Source: Homarus americanus
Taxonomy: Eukaryota > Arthropoda > Malacostraca > Decapoda > Nephropidae
DNA: 64,000 bases
Assembly: GCF_018991925.1 (NCBI RefSeq)
Contig: NW_024737042.1
Coordinates: 19,541,298-19,605,297, forward strand
Direction: 5' to 3'
Shown: positions 1 to 10,802 of the stretch, piece after piece
Layout of the letters: each line of letters opens with the position of its first letter
Position numbering within the stretch: position 1 is the first letter of the stretch
The notes under the pieces: model-generated
What the model was told of the DNA's origin: nothing
Databases searched by the model: none
The model's input: only the letters and a program-made list of their open reading frames with translations
Position numbers and translations under genes: made by a program

Positions 1-54
1 GTGTTAAATGTAGTGATGATGGATGGTGTTATATGCAGTGATGATGGATGATGT
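1..54. repeat. 25-bp minisatellite, last copies
   Basis: About two copies of a 25-bp unit built on GTAGTGATGATGGATGGTGTTATAT run in from outside the window. The same unit forms large arrays at 10186-10637 and 12491-12905. It runs directly into a (TAA)n tract. Confidence 0.85.
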
Positions 55-215
55 TAATAATAATAATAATAATAATTAACAGTTTATTGAAAAAGTTCTG
101 CAGCCCGAAGGCTGAAAATATACAGTGGACATAAATGACTTATTATATACATTGGTGGTTTAACAAAAGCCTTCATCATAGAAAGGTAAAGGAACATACA
201 GTGAACACACAGATT
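55..215 (-). mobile_element. LINE 3' UTR remnant with (TAA)n tail
   Basis: A (TAA)n tract (about 55-77) is followed by a segment whose reverse complement matches 27540-27680, including the CAATAAAC motif just before the ATT tail. This is the 3' UTR of a LINE family that ends in an (ATT/TAA)n tail, lying on the minus strand. No coding part remains. The copy at 10632-10790 is identical because of the larger duplication. Confidence 0.65.
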
Positions 216-225
216 AAAGTAGGGG

Positions 226-1347
226 TTGAACAGCAATCACGTAGTTTAGTAACTCCCTCGCAGATGGTGTTATGAGGGACCTCAAGTGGTGTAGTAATTC
301 CCTCACAGATGGTGTTATGGGGGACCTGACGTGGTGTAGTAATTCCGTCAGAGATGGTGTTATAAGTGGCCTGACGTGGTGTAGTAATTCCCTCACAGAT
401 GGTGTTTAAGGGGCATCCCGTGGTGTAGTAATTCCCTGACAGATGGTGTTATGAGGGGCATCCCGTGGTGTAGTAATTCCCTCACAGATGGTGTTATGAG
501 GGGCCTCACGTGGTGTAGTAATTCCCTCACAGATGATGTTATGAGGGACCTCACGTGGTGTAGTAATTCCCTCATAGATGGTGTTATGAGGGACCTCACG
601 TGGTGTAGTAAATCCCTCACAGATGGTGTTATGAGGGACCTCATGTGGTGTAGTAACTCCCTCACAGATGGTGTTATGAGGGACCTCACGTGGTGTAGCA
701 ATTCCCTCACAGATGGTGTTATGAGGGGCATCCCGTGGTGTAGTAATTCCCTCACAGATGGTGTTATGAGGGACCTCACGTGGTGTAGTTATTCCCTCAC
801 AGATGGTGTTATGAGGGACCTCACGTGGTGTAGTAACTCCCTCACAGATGGTGTTATGAGGGACCTCACGTGGTGTAGTAATTCCCTCACAGATGGTGTT
901 ATGAGGGGCATCCCGTGTAGCACTTACACAGAGCGGTGCGAGGGACCCATTTGCGTAGCAATTCTCACAGATGGTGTTATGAGGGGCCTGATGGTGTAGT
1001 ACCCTGACAGGCGTTATGAGGGCATCCTGTGGTGCAGTAATTCTCACAGATGGTGTTATGAGGGGACCTCACGTGGTGTAGTAACTCCCCACAGATGGTG
1101 TTATGAGGGGCTTGACGTGGTGTAGTAATTCCCTCACAGATGGTATTATGAGGGGCTTGACGTGGTGTAGTAATTCCCTCACAGATGGTATTATGAGGGG
1201 CATAACGTGGTGTAGTAGTTCCCTCACAGGTTGTGTTATGAGGGGCCTGATGTGGTGTGGTACTTCCCTCACAGATGGTGTTATGAGGGGCATAACGTGG
1301 TGTAGTAATTCCCTCACAGATGGTGTTATGAGGAACCTCACATGGTG
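226..1347. repeat. 45-bp minisatellite array (left copy)
   Basis: About 25 tandem units of 45 bp built on GTAGTAATTCCCTCACAGAT followed by GGTGTTATGAGGGACCTCAC. Because 45 is a multiple of 3, several frames stay open on both strands and mimic proteins of 60-213 residues with a 15-residue period; these are not genes. From about 918 to 1347 the units become irregular, with many small indels, just before the N gap. That looks like a low-quality contig end. Confidence 0.95.
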
Positions 1348-1447
1348 NNNNNNNNNNNNNNNNNNNNNNNNNNNNNNNNNNNNNNNNNNNNNNNNNNNNN
1401 NNNNNNNNNNNNNNNNNNNNNNNNNNNNNNNNNNNNNNNNNNNNNNN
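1348..1447. other. assembly gap (100 N)
   Basis: Exactly 100 N, the usual placeholder for a scaffold gap of unknown size. It follows a degraded minisatellite end. Confidence 0.99.
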
Positions 1448-2760
1448 TTCTTGTCCATATCATACATTATCAGCAAAATCTTTTCCTAAGGTCCTAATGT
1501 AACCGGATATAAACTTTATCTATAATATATATTGATTTCAATTTTACCGATTATTAACTGTCATATCTTCACTCTTCGTCTTTCAAAGATGCAAGTTTAG
1601 TTCCTTGAATCAATCTTGATATGGAAGGTTTCTAAGTCTGAATCATTTGGTCATTTCTTTCGGCCTAAGGCAATTTATAGCCATTTTATAATAGGGCACC
1701 AGAACTGAACAGCATAATCGAGGTGCGGCCTGGCTAACAAATATAATTGCAATATATCGCGCTGAATGTGAAACCAAATGCTCTGTCACCTTATTTCCGA
1801 GCACTAACAGGGCTGGCTCTTTAGCATGCGGTATTATTAAACGGCATCTTTATGTAAAGTTGAGTATTTCTTGAGTTTTAAAAAGGGTCAGGGTACGGTA
1901 CTATTAACACGGGTTTGAAACACGGCGACCCTCTTCACTATACGAGCGTAAATCTCACTAAAAGTCAGAGCTTTCTCTAGGTTGATGTTGTTGGGCTGTA
2001 GCGTGACGGTATTTGTTCTTCCAATATTAAATGCGGCTGCACTTGCTGGTGTTGGTCCATTTGCCATTTTTCTGACCACTCCTGCAGTTTGTTTGCGTCC
2101 TCCTGTGATTTGTTTATCCTGCTCTGAATTGATCTGCCGCCCTATTTTGGTGTGCATGCAGCATGTCTACAGTCTATTTCTGTCTGAATCAATTGTAAAG
2201 ATAATAATGAACAAGAAGTGGGCAATGCAGCCCTGGAAACCCCACACTAGATTTTGGCCTCCGATTTAAGATACACGCTGACCCTCTCTGTGCTCTATCG
2301 TGAATATGATTTTGTCCGGTGCTTTTTCCTCGACTACCGTAACTTTTTCAATCTCTGATGCGGTACCTACTGCGTCTTTGCTAAGTCTAGTAAATATCAT
2401 CGTATTTTATGGTGTCTCCCTCATAGACTTTAAAAAAAAGCAACTGGTTTGTTGACAATTTAATCTTTTTAAATCCATGTTGAGAGTCGTAGAGTAATTT
2501 GTTTTCTCTAAATACGCTCTGATGCTATTTACTATAATTGATACAAAGAATTTCACTACGGTGTCAAACTAAATGCATTGTTTGTACGCTGATGCTCTGT
2601 CTACTTCTTTATGCTCGTTACTACCTGTTTCTTCAATGCCTGACCTGCTCCGTGTCTAATGATTTTTTGTAAATAAATTTTTTAGGGATCCGCTAATCTA
2701 ATATTACACTCTCTTTTAAAACACAGGAGAAATTTCATCCGGTCCTGGGGATTTTGTTTA
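1448..2760 (-). pseudogene. decayed CR1/L2-like LINE reverse transcriptase
   Basis: Reading the minus strand across frameshifts gives landmarks of a CR1/L2-type reverse transcriptase in order. Near 2735 there is a PGPDEISP-like motif at the start of the RT. Around 2580-2470 there is a VVKFFVSIIVNSIRAYLE...QHGF-like stretch (RT motif 2). At 1830-1600 there is the C-terminal signature RLRNLPYQD..FKELNLHL. An unrelated-looking segment at about 1888-2380 lies between the RT core and the C-terminus and may be a foreign insertion. Many stops and frameshifts are present and the YADD box was not found. Family membership is fairly clear; clade is inferred. Confidence 0.65.
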
Positions 2761-2799
2761 TTGACATAGCCTTCGGAAGGCTAGTAGTTACATGGACGG

Positions 2800-4960
2800 G
2801 GAATGCTTCTCTTGATTGACAAATAATATACAAGTAACATATGTGATACAAATAAATATGATATATAATAACGCTAGGTGTGGCGAAGGTCCTTTTAATG
2901 GGCATTTCAATAGTGACGGTGCAAAAAGGTAAGGTTGACTGGGGTGAAATCTGGTTAGTACAAGTTGTTGATAATTTTTGCAATGGTTGGCACTGGACGG
3001 TTCTATAACGCGACAAGTATTACGTGCTCGTATGGTGGATGCGATTGTGGTATAGAGGACTGTGGACGAGGATCTCAGGTGGTAGTAGGAGCCGGTGTTG
3101 AGGATGGTGCAGAAGCTTCATGGTACGGTAAGGAAGTCGCGGTGTGGGTCAAAGGCCGACAGGATCAGTGTGCTGAGCGCTGATGTGGAATAGGATGGGG
3201 AAAGAATAATCTTAAATGTATTTATTTCTAGGTAGTTATCTTGTTGATATTCAAGGAGAAGACGGGTAGGAAGCTTATATAAATTAATGACTTGGTATCA
3301 TGAATGTGTTGATATAAAACGCAGGAGCTCAGGCACACTGGGAACTCCGAGGACTTGGAGTCAGTGAGAGAGAGACTGGTTTGACAATTTACTGACGTGT
3401 GTTTTTCCAATTTAGTTTGTTATCTATATAGTGGCCTTGAGAATTTGGTGGAGTCTTCCAACTAGGTGTGTTGGGGCTAAATGTGGAAGAGGTGGGACCT
3501 TTGCATCGGAGGAGAGATTTGATGCGCCATGATGCTAATATGGTTGATGTTTGACGTGGTTGTTTGGCCCAATTTTGGGGCAGCATTCAATAAATCCTGG
3601 AGGCAGTGCAGTCAGGCGAAGGTTGTTGCTGCACTTGGTCTAGGGTGGAGTCGTCAACATATTTCCAGCAGGCGGGAGGGGGTTTCTCTTAGGGCATCAT
3701 TGATACTTGAGGCGTTATCTTGGTGTAGCAGGGGTTGCCTGAGTGTGGAAGGTGACTAGTGGAGCAAGCCTCAGACGCGTACGGCGAAATGATCGCTAAA
3801 AATCATAGCCATGGTATAAGACTTCTTCGAAACCCGAGGTCGACTAACTGTTGATGATTGGTAGCCAGATGAGCTTGGGTCAAATCTTTAATTGAAATTA
3901 GTAATTGCAAAGTGCGAACGTTTTAAGTTTTTGGGGTGGCGGTATATATGATCATGACAGGAAAAATTAATTTTCATAGCCCTTGTGAGGATAATATCAT
4001 GTCGCCCAGAAACAAAACTTTCTACAGATTAAGGTGATGGGATAGTTACAATGGGTCGTAATAGCTCATTTTGGATTGTGGGCTGGTTGGCACTTCAGTG
4101 AACATATAAGTTAACAGTCAGCTGGGCATCTGGCCTTTGGGGAACAGCAGAGGGTTTAGATTAGTTTAGGAGAAGCTCATGGCAGAAGTTTCATTGGTAA
4201 ATGGGGATGGTGGAGTCTTTAACTTTAATTTGTCCCACAGAACGTTTGCCATCAATTCTTCTACTAAATTGGTGGAAAGGGCTGTGAGTAGTTAACAAAT
4301 TGGTTGTCAATAAATGATTTGTTTGATTACTCAGTTGCACTTAACATTAGTGAGATGGCTAGGAAGGATTGAGGTGTCTTATTGTTTTAATCCTAAATTT
4401 TTGGCTGTTGTTGTTGGTCTGCTTCAGGTGTTGCAACTTGGTTGGGTAGTGAGACTTCTTTGCAGTGCGTATTTCGCGGATGACTTGGCTGCGAAGGGAC
4501 CTGTAGCGGTTGTGGTCATTGAGATAAATGGCCCTGTCTCTCCGTTGTATAAATCTTTTGATCCGAGGTGTGATCCAGGGCAAGTCAGCTGGGTTTGATC
4601 TGACCCACCTCCACGGAGCTTCCGTGGAGGTGTTGGTATAATTTATCCATTCTGTGTCCACGTCATCTATTTTACACTAAGGGATGGTGAACTATTCATT
4701 GCCCGAAGAGACGCTCTGCAGGGTCAGTAATCGACCTGTAGGTCTTGATGTAGGGTCTCTGCACTTGGTTGGTAGTGGCAGCTGGAAACCAGAGCACTGA
4801 TAGGTGTGTGCTACACCCGATCGGAGGCAATGGTTGAAGTGGTTGGTACTGGTCCGCTAAGTCAATTAAGATAAGGTCAAGGGTATTTTGACCGTGTGTG
4901 AGAAAGTTCACAATTTGTGTGTGCATTTATGCATGTGTGTGTGTGCGTGAGTGCGTGCGT
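2800..4960 (-). pseudogene. decayed CR1-like LINE (EN linker, RT, C-terminus)
   Basis: This is a broken second copy of the LINE family seen intact at 37.26-47.8 kb. The EN-RT linker is read at 4926-4696 (HGQNTLDLILIDLADQY) and 4661-4359 (LPWITPRIKRFIQRRDRAIY), both matching the plus-strand copy. The RT active-site box reads WKYVDDST near 3640-3665. The DNKLNWK motif is at about 3415. The C-terminus is at 3180-2960, with recognisable LLHHP..LLPP and YRTVQC blocks. The RT core between 3700 and 4350 is badly scrambled. It is a dead copy, not an expressed gene. Confidence 0.75.
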
Positions 4961-4975
4961 GCGTGTTCGCTAAGT
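4927..4975. repeat. (TG)n microsatellite
   Basis: Imperfect TG/CG dinucleotide run. Confidence 0.85.
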
Positions 4976-5157
4976 GTTATTTGTTCACGTATACTATCTG
5001 ACCTTCTCCCGAACAGAAGGACAAATAGTCACGAAGTAGTTACAGAGAACTAAACTTACGAGGGGTCGGGTCGTATTTTCATTGTTTATGGTGAATTTTT
5101 TTTGTATATACTACAGTCTTGAAGTTTGATGTTATTACATGTGATTTGGTTTTGTTT

Positions 5158-5160
<3 letters not shown>

Positions 5161-5191
<31 letters not shown>
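5161..5191. repeat. (TAA)n microsatellite
   Basis: Ten TAA units in an otherwise unassigned stretch (4976-5340) where I see no gene. Confidence 0.9.
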
Positions 5192-5339
5192 TGAACTGGC
5201 GCTTTAACCGTTGTATCTTGATAAGTTAATGGGGCTGGAACATGTAAAACTATATATGGTTTTAGTAGCGAAACCCAACTCTCCTTTCTGTATTTATTAA
5301 GAAAATACATTATACACAGTTCCAAGTGTATATCACCGT

Positions 5340-5742
5340 AACTTAATCACTGTAGCTATGAGTGTTAAAATGAGGACGGAGGCTATATTAAATAGCTCTT
5401 CTAAAATACGTCATGCCTGTGTGAGTGCTCCAGTAGCCGGCTTCTATGTGCTGACCTAACATTCTTAGGGCCGCTCCTTCAAGGAACTTAACCATCACGT
5501 GATGTGACCATGTCACCTCATAGCCAGTGGAAAGTTACAGGGGGTGATATGATTATATAAACTTAATGTACTGCCTGACATTTATATAAAAACTAAGGAG
5601 CTAATACAACGCTCTGTCACCACCTTCCGAGCTTCCACGAGGAATTAACTAGTCTCGTAGAATACATCCTATACTTAAACCTAACCATGTTACAAACATA
5701 TGTGTAGACACTAAGCTGGGGACTCTGGAACCATAGGTTGAC
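5340..5742 (-). repeat. possible degenerate 3' LTR of the env-bearing Gypsy element
   Basis: The segment lies immediately downstream (minus strand) of the env-like frame, where a 3' LTR is expected. It contains TATA-like motifs and a purine-rich GGAAGGTGG that could be the polypurine tract before a TG start near 5620. No matching 5' LTR is found at 9.6-10.2 kb, so the ends cannot be fixed. Tentative. Confidence 0.3.
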
Positions 5743-5745
5743 TAA

Positions 5746-6850
5746 TTACTGGGGTGTCTTACGGGATAGTATATTATGTACAATGTTCAACTTGGAAGAC
5801 ACTGACTTATAATAACAAAACAAAAATATCACTGCCAAAATTAACACAATAGTGGGAATGGTTAAACTTGGTATTGCAAATCCCCGTGCAAAATAAAATG
5901 GCAAATGATCCTCTAAATTAGCAAACTGTGACTCTTTCAAGTAAGAAATAACTTTCAACTTTTCTTAGACACTATTGATTTTACTCATAGTTAAATCAAG
6001 GACTTGAAACAATGGAATTAAATCTGAAGTAAGATTTAAATTCAATGCAAAATGCTAATGAGAAGGCATGGTCTTCAACGAACTCCAAGTTATCTCACAG
6101 TAATCCGGAGCCTTATAAAAACCTTTCACAACTAACTGTTTACCACCATCTTGGTACTTTAAAATGAAGTTAGTTTCATCAGAAAAGAAAAAAAATGCAC
6201 ATTATGCAGATGTGCATGAAACACAGTTTTCCTAGAAATTGGCCTATAACTACATTGTGTGAGCGCTGTGCGTACGTTAGTTTGTATGGCGGCTAATTCA
6301 CATATCCCTTCTGCAGCAGGAATAAATGCGAATACATAGGCTGGACATACGTGTAAATGTAAATATGACGCTTTTCACCGTGATAATACCCTAGGATCAT
6401 CCAATGCTAGCAAGGTATATTCTTCATAAATTAGCAGAAGTTCCTTTGGTCTATCCAGAGTATACAGTGTGTCAATAAAATACAAAGGGGAGGGTTCCAA
6501 ATGCCATGCATTAAACTTATGTTGCTCTAACATAGGCATGTGGCCAAGAATAGCATTGTGCGTAAGAGTTGACTCCAACAGAGGGTAATAATGTTCTACC
6601 TCATGATCTGTGAAAATTCGAGTTAAATGATAAGTCAACTTGGCTATTTGTAATGCTTCAAGAAGAGTCTTCACAGGCACAAACTTTGCATCCACTCGTC
6701 CTAACCCTGCATCCACGATGCTTGCGATTAGTCCATTTTTGTTAGTAATTATATCTTGAACAGAACTTTCCGCAACATGCAAGGCACTAATTGCATGAAA
6801 AGATTAAGCTATAACACGATTTTGTTTAAAATCAAGTTTCAATGTATATT
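5746..6850 (-). pseudogene. env-like third frame of a Ty3/Gypsy (errantivirus-like) element
   Basis: Downstream of integrase on the same strand lie two open stretches, 6782-6375 (135 aa) and 5958-5746 (70 aa), with readable sequence between them in shifted frames. The final 70-residue piece has one strong hydrophobic segment (about residues 31-50, TIPTIVLILAVIFLF) followed by a short basic tail. This is the expected end of a membrane-anchored envelope protein. Position after integrase plus a terminal membrane anchor fits the env of insect errantivirus-like Gypsy elements, whose envs are related to baculovirus F proteins. I see no intact reading frame and no signal peptide. The env assignment rests on position and topology. 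Confidence 0.55.
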
Positions 6851-7927
6851 AATATTTGTTTGCAGAACGAAGTTTCAAACGATAATCATGAGGTACACTT
6901 TGTTTGTGTACTGTTTGAAAAGATGTGTCCATGACATCATTACCATTCGTCTGAAAAGATGTGTCTAAAACATTATTACCATTCTTGGGTAATAAATCTT
7001 TATGGCCCCTTTTAAGACGGTCCGCATGCACTACATCTGCTGTTTGTGCAATAGGCTTCCAAGCTTTAAATTTGTTGCCCACTTCTTTGGCGATAATGCG
7101 GAATGGACCAGAAAATTTGGCTGAAAGATTAGAGTTCCTTTCAGGTTCTCTCACCGCAACAGCATCGCTTATTTCTAACATGACAGGCTTAGCTTGTTTA
7201 TGTTGTTTAAAAATCATTTCAGTGCGTGTCGCTGCTAAATGTTTCCGTACTTGACAATGAATATCTGTAAAAACGCTGATCTGTTTTCTCGCGAAATCTT
7301 CCATATTATAAACAGGGCATGGTTTGTCCGTAAGTACGTCATAAGGTAGACGCTTGTCTATGCCATAAACAATATAGTAGGGTGATTTGCCGGTAGAGCT
7401 ATTAATCGACCCATTAATAGATGCTGCAACTTGCGATACCCAATCCTCCCATCCGTGTTGCATATCACACACAATCGGGCGAAGTATCTCTAGGATCTTG
7501 CGATTGGTTCTCTCGACAAGGCCATTAGCCTGTGGATTATAGGTTGTAATAAAACTTTGTTGTATCCATATTGTACACAAATTTGTGCTACTAGCTGATT
7601 CTTGAACCCTAATCCATTGTCGGAGTGAAGAACCTTGGGCGTAGTAGAAGGACATATAAGATTCATCACTAAGGCATAAGCCACAGATTCGGCTATTTTA
7701 TCCTTCAGTGGGACTAAAATCACAAACATAGAAAAATGATCGACACACACTAGCATGTACGAGGATCCCTGATGACTCCTTGGAAGTTGTAGCAAGTCTA
7801 TTGGAACTGTGTCAAACGGACGTTCTGGTGTAGGATATTGTAAAATTGGAGCCGGTGACCTTGTAGTACCCTTATGTTGAGCACATGACAAACACTTAGC
7901 AATATGCAATTCTATGTCTTTCTTCAT
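6849..7927 (-). pseudogene. Gypsy integrase (frameshifted)
   Basis: Two overlapping frames together cover an integrase. The first (7927-7490) holds the end of the HHCC zinc finger (HIAKCLSCAQHKG), the first catalytic Asp (VPIDLLQLP) and the second (LHSDNGLGFKN). The second (7655-6849) holds the catalytic Glu (ANGLVERTNRKIL) and a C-terminal GPF-type module (SGPFRIIAKEVGNKF). The three acidic residues are present, but a frameshift separates the second Asp from the Glu. Integrase follows RNase H here, the ordinary Ty3/Gypsy order, in contrast to the element at 39-47 kb. Confidence 0.85.
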
Positions 7928-7929
7928 AG

Positions 7930-9600
7930 TATTCCCAAAAAACTAATTTCCACAAGTCATTTGTCACGGCCTTGGTGATATGCTTGAAGAACATTGTGGA
8001 ACATTGATAATCGTTTCACACACTGTGTTAGGTACGACTATTTGTGTAACAATACCCTCAGGCGTCTTCTTGGATCGATGGAGTATGTTATGTCGTTATT
8101 CAAACTGACTGAGAGGAAGAATTAATTGTGGAAGCCTAATTTCCTCTCCCGACTCTAAAGCAAAAATGACTGCAGACAACAATGGATTGCGTCGTTGTTC
8201 ATCATCTAATTGTGGAAGAGTGAACGTACACACAGGCATCAATGCTACAATATTTCTAGACAAAGCGTCGGCGACCACATTCGCTCTTCCCGGTAAATAC
8301 CTGAACTCGGGGTTGAATTCTTGAATGGTCAAATACCAGCGTGCTAATATGCCTGATAGATTTCTTCCACGGAACAGTTCGGTTACTGCCGCATGATCCG
8401 TAAAAACAGTTATTTTATAACCAAAAATTATGTCTTTAAATGTTTTTCAGTGCCCAAACAACAGCTGACGCCTCTAAATGATTTACTCAACAACGTGTTT
8501 CGGCATCATTAAGTTTACGACTTGCAAAAGCAATTTCTCTAAATTTCCTCTTGAGTCCAATTGCTTAAGTATAGCTCCGATTCCTTGTCCAGAGGCGTCG
8601 GTACACAGTGATTTCTAGAGAGTAACCAGGAAATGCTAAAATAGAGGAATTGGTAAGTTCTGTCTTCAATGCAACAAAGCTATATTCATGTTCAGCATCC
8701 CATATAAAAATTGCATCTTTCCTCAGTAACTTAGTTAAAGGTGACGCTAATGTCGCATAGTTTTAAATAAAAGAAATATAATATCCAGATAAACCAAGAA
8801 AACTACGCACCTTACAACAGATGTAGGACGTGGGAACTGAGCAACAGCCTTAACTTTATCATCAACTGTTTGAATACCTTCGCCGTCAACTACAGGACCA
8901 AGGAAATGGATTCTGGATTTTAATAACTCACATTTAGAAAGTTTAATTTTCAGACCTGCTTTAAAAAGTTTTTGTAACACTTCATTCAGTTTGACAAGAT
9001 GGGTATCGACATCCATACTGACTAAATGAGATCATCCAAATAAGCACAGACTGTGGTACCTATCAATCCGGCAAACAGGGTGTTGATCATCCTTTGAAAA
9101 GTCAGTGGGGCATTTCTGAGGCCAAAAGGTATCCGCAGAAGTTCAAAATGGCCCAAAGGAGTACTATAAGCTTTATCCTCTCGGGATTTTTCATTGAGCG
9201 GTATTTGCCAATACCCGCTAAACAAATCTAAATTGCTACAGCATTATCCTTGCCTAAGGACTGTAAAATATCACTCAAGACAGGCATAGGGTACCTATCT
9301 GGGATAGTATTTTCATGAACGCGCCTAAAATCAATAACTGGGCGCCAACAGCCATCCTTCTTTGGAACTAAAAATAAAGGGCTATTGAAAGGAGATTTAG
9401 AATGTGTGATAACCTTCTCATTCAACATAACCTGAACCATATCCTGAACTACAGCGAACTGGCTATGAGGGAGTCGGTAAGCTGGTATGTAGATTGAATT
9501 CGTGCCCTCTTGTAAGGATATGTGATGTGAGGTTAGATCTGTGTGTCTGAACTGTTCCCCTGGTAAAGCTACAATGTTTCTGTAGTCAAGCAGTTTTCAG
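7930..9600 (-). pseudogene. Gypsy reverse transcriptase - RNase H (frameshifted)
   Basis: The minus strand reads RT in pieces. 9440-9228 holds SPFNSPLFLVPKKDG and WRPVIDFRRVHENT. 9225-9022 holds MFSGYWQIPL, PFGLRNAPLTFQRM and the active-site box AYLDDL. 9016-8747 holds SKCELLKSRIHFLG. RNase H is decayed from about 8740 to 8335 and ends with GRANVVADALSRN near 8265. Upstream (about 9600-9441) is the usual pre-RT segment with IPAYRLPHSQFAVV. Frame changes and stops occur at nearly every block border, so the copy is dead. Confidence 0.85.
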
Positions 9601-10080
9601 AGTCTAGTCTTGCCTTGAAGATGATCAATCACCTTAACATGCGGTGATATTTGATTTATCCTCTCCTGTCCAGTTTGTTAAGGCGGAGAAGAAATACTAC
9701 CAATTGGGAAGTGCATAGGCTGTGGTGCAACATTGTTATGATAAACTAGAAAAATCACACAAATTACATCCCTCTTTCAATATTCTAAGAGCGCCTGTTC
9801 TGTTAAGATCTTAGAACGTCTGTTAAACACCAGGTCGAATCGTGCTCAATGTTGATTCGCACGATAAGCCTTTAACCTTGCACGTTTCCGGAAGACATAC
9901 TACATCAGTCCTCATGTACACGTCAGGTAAACCAACAATGACTGTGGTGAGTTCCTCATTCTGATAGTGGAGAGTACCCGTTAATACTGCAGGTACAATC
10001 TTCCAACTTTTGCTGCATTAATCAGGCTGGGAAAGTGAATCTGTGAGGTCTTGAGCTCGCTTTGACTTGTTATCCGCCTT
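9601..10080 (-). pseudogene. remnant upstream of Gypsy RT (protease end?)
   Basis: The minus strand is in continuity with the RT and shows short readable blocks (KLLDYRNIVALPGEQF-like) typical of the region between protease and RT. No DTG/DSG protease triad and no gag were recognised. The element stops being recognisable at about 10080, next to a dispersed repeat and minisatellite, so gag and the 5' LTR are missing. Confidence 0.4.
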
Positions 10081-10084
10081 CCTC

Positions 10085-10185
10085 CTATATATAACAAAGA
10101 AGTCTGTCTGTCTGTTTGTTTATTTGTTTATTTGTTTGTGTGTGTGTGTGTCCGCACGGGAATCTCGGAAATTACTTTACCGATG
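10085..10185. repeat. dispersed repeat preceding 25-bp minisatellite
   Basis: ATATAACAAAGAAGTCTGTC, a TTTG/TG-rich run, then GTCCGCACGGGAATCTCGGA and a short TTTACC tail. The same module recurs at 12597-12690, again directly before 25-bp minisatellite units. It looks like the head of a small repeated element; class unknown. Confidence 0.6.
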
Positions 10186-10637
10186 TGTAGTGATGATGGA
10201 TGGTGTTATATGTAGTGATGATGGATGGTGTTATATGTAGTGATGATGGATGATGTTATATGTACTGATGATGGTTGATGTTATATGTAGTGATGATGGG
10301 TGGTGTTATATGTAGTGATGATGGATGATGTTATATGTAGTGATGATGGATGGTGTTATATGTAGTGATGATGGATGATGTTATATGTAGTGATGATGGA
10401 TGGTGTTATATGTAGTGAAGATGAATGGTGTTATATGTAGTGATGATGGATGGTGTTATATGTAGTGATGATGGATGATGTTATATGTAGTGATGATGGA
10501 TGTTGTTATATGTAGTGATGATGGGTGGTGTTATATGTAGTGATGATGGATGATGTTATATGTAGTGATGATGGATGGTGTTAAATGTAGTGATGATGGA
10601 TGGTGTTATATGCAGTGATGATGGATGATGTTAATAA
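10186..10637. repeat. 25-bp minisatellite array
   Basis: About 18 units built on TGTAGTGATGATGGATGGTG plus TTATA, with 1-2 substitutions per unit. Confidence 0.95.
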
Positions 10638-10790
10638 TAATAATAATAATAATTAACAGTTTATTGAAAAAGTTCTGCAGCCCGAAGGCTGAAAATATAC
10701 AGTGGACATAAATGACTTATTATATACATTGGTGGTTTAACAAAAGCCTTCATCATAGAAAGGTAAAGGAACATACAGTGAACACACAGA
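10632..10790 (-). mobile_element. LINE 3' UTR remnant with (TAA)n tail
   Basis: Identical to 55-215 and homologous in reverse complement to 27540-27680. It is the 3' end of a LINE with a triplet-repeat tail, sandwiched between the 25-bp and 45-bp arrays. Confidence 0.65.
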
Positions 10791-10802
10791 TTAAAGTAGG
10801 GG

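Larger units (their letters stand above)
1..917 (+). repeat. 917-bp exact duplicate of 10578-11494
   Basis: The whole segment (25-bp units, LINE 3' UTR, 45-bp array) matches 10578-11494 without a difference that I could find, with a constant offset of 10577. The match ends inside the 45-bp array, 430 bp before a scaffold gap. Assembly duplication is the simplest reading; a true recent segmental duplication is the alternative. Confidence 0.9.

Noticed and set aside
393..1476. Repeat proteins in the 45-bp arrays (also 10970-12153)
   Set aside because: The period is a multiple of 3 and frames are open on both strands with no codon bias or start context. Indels are tolerated freely.
1888..2269. 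89- and 95-residue overlapping frames as a possible gene
   Set aside because: No recognisable domain, embedded within a decayed LINE, stop-rich surroundings. Possibly a fragment of another element but not supportable.
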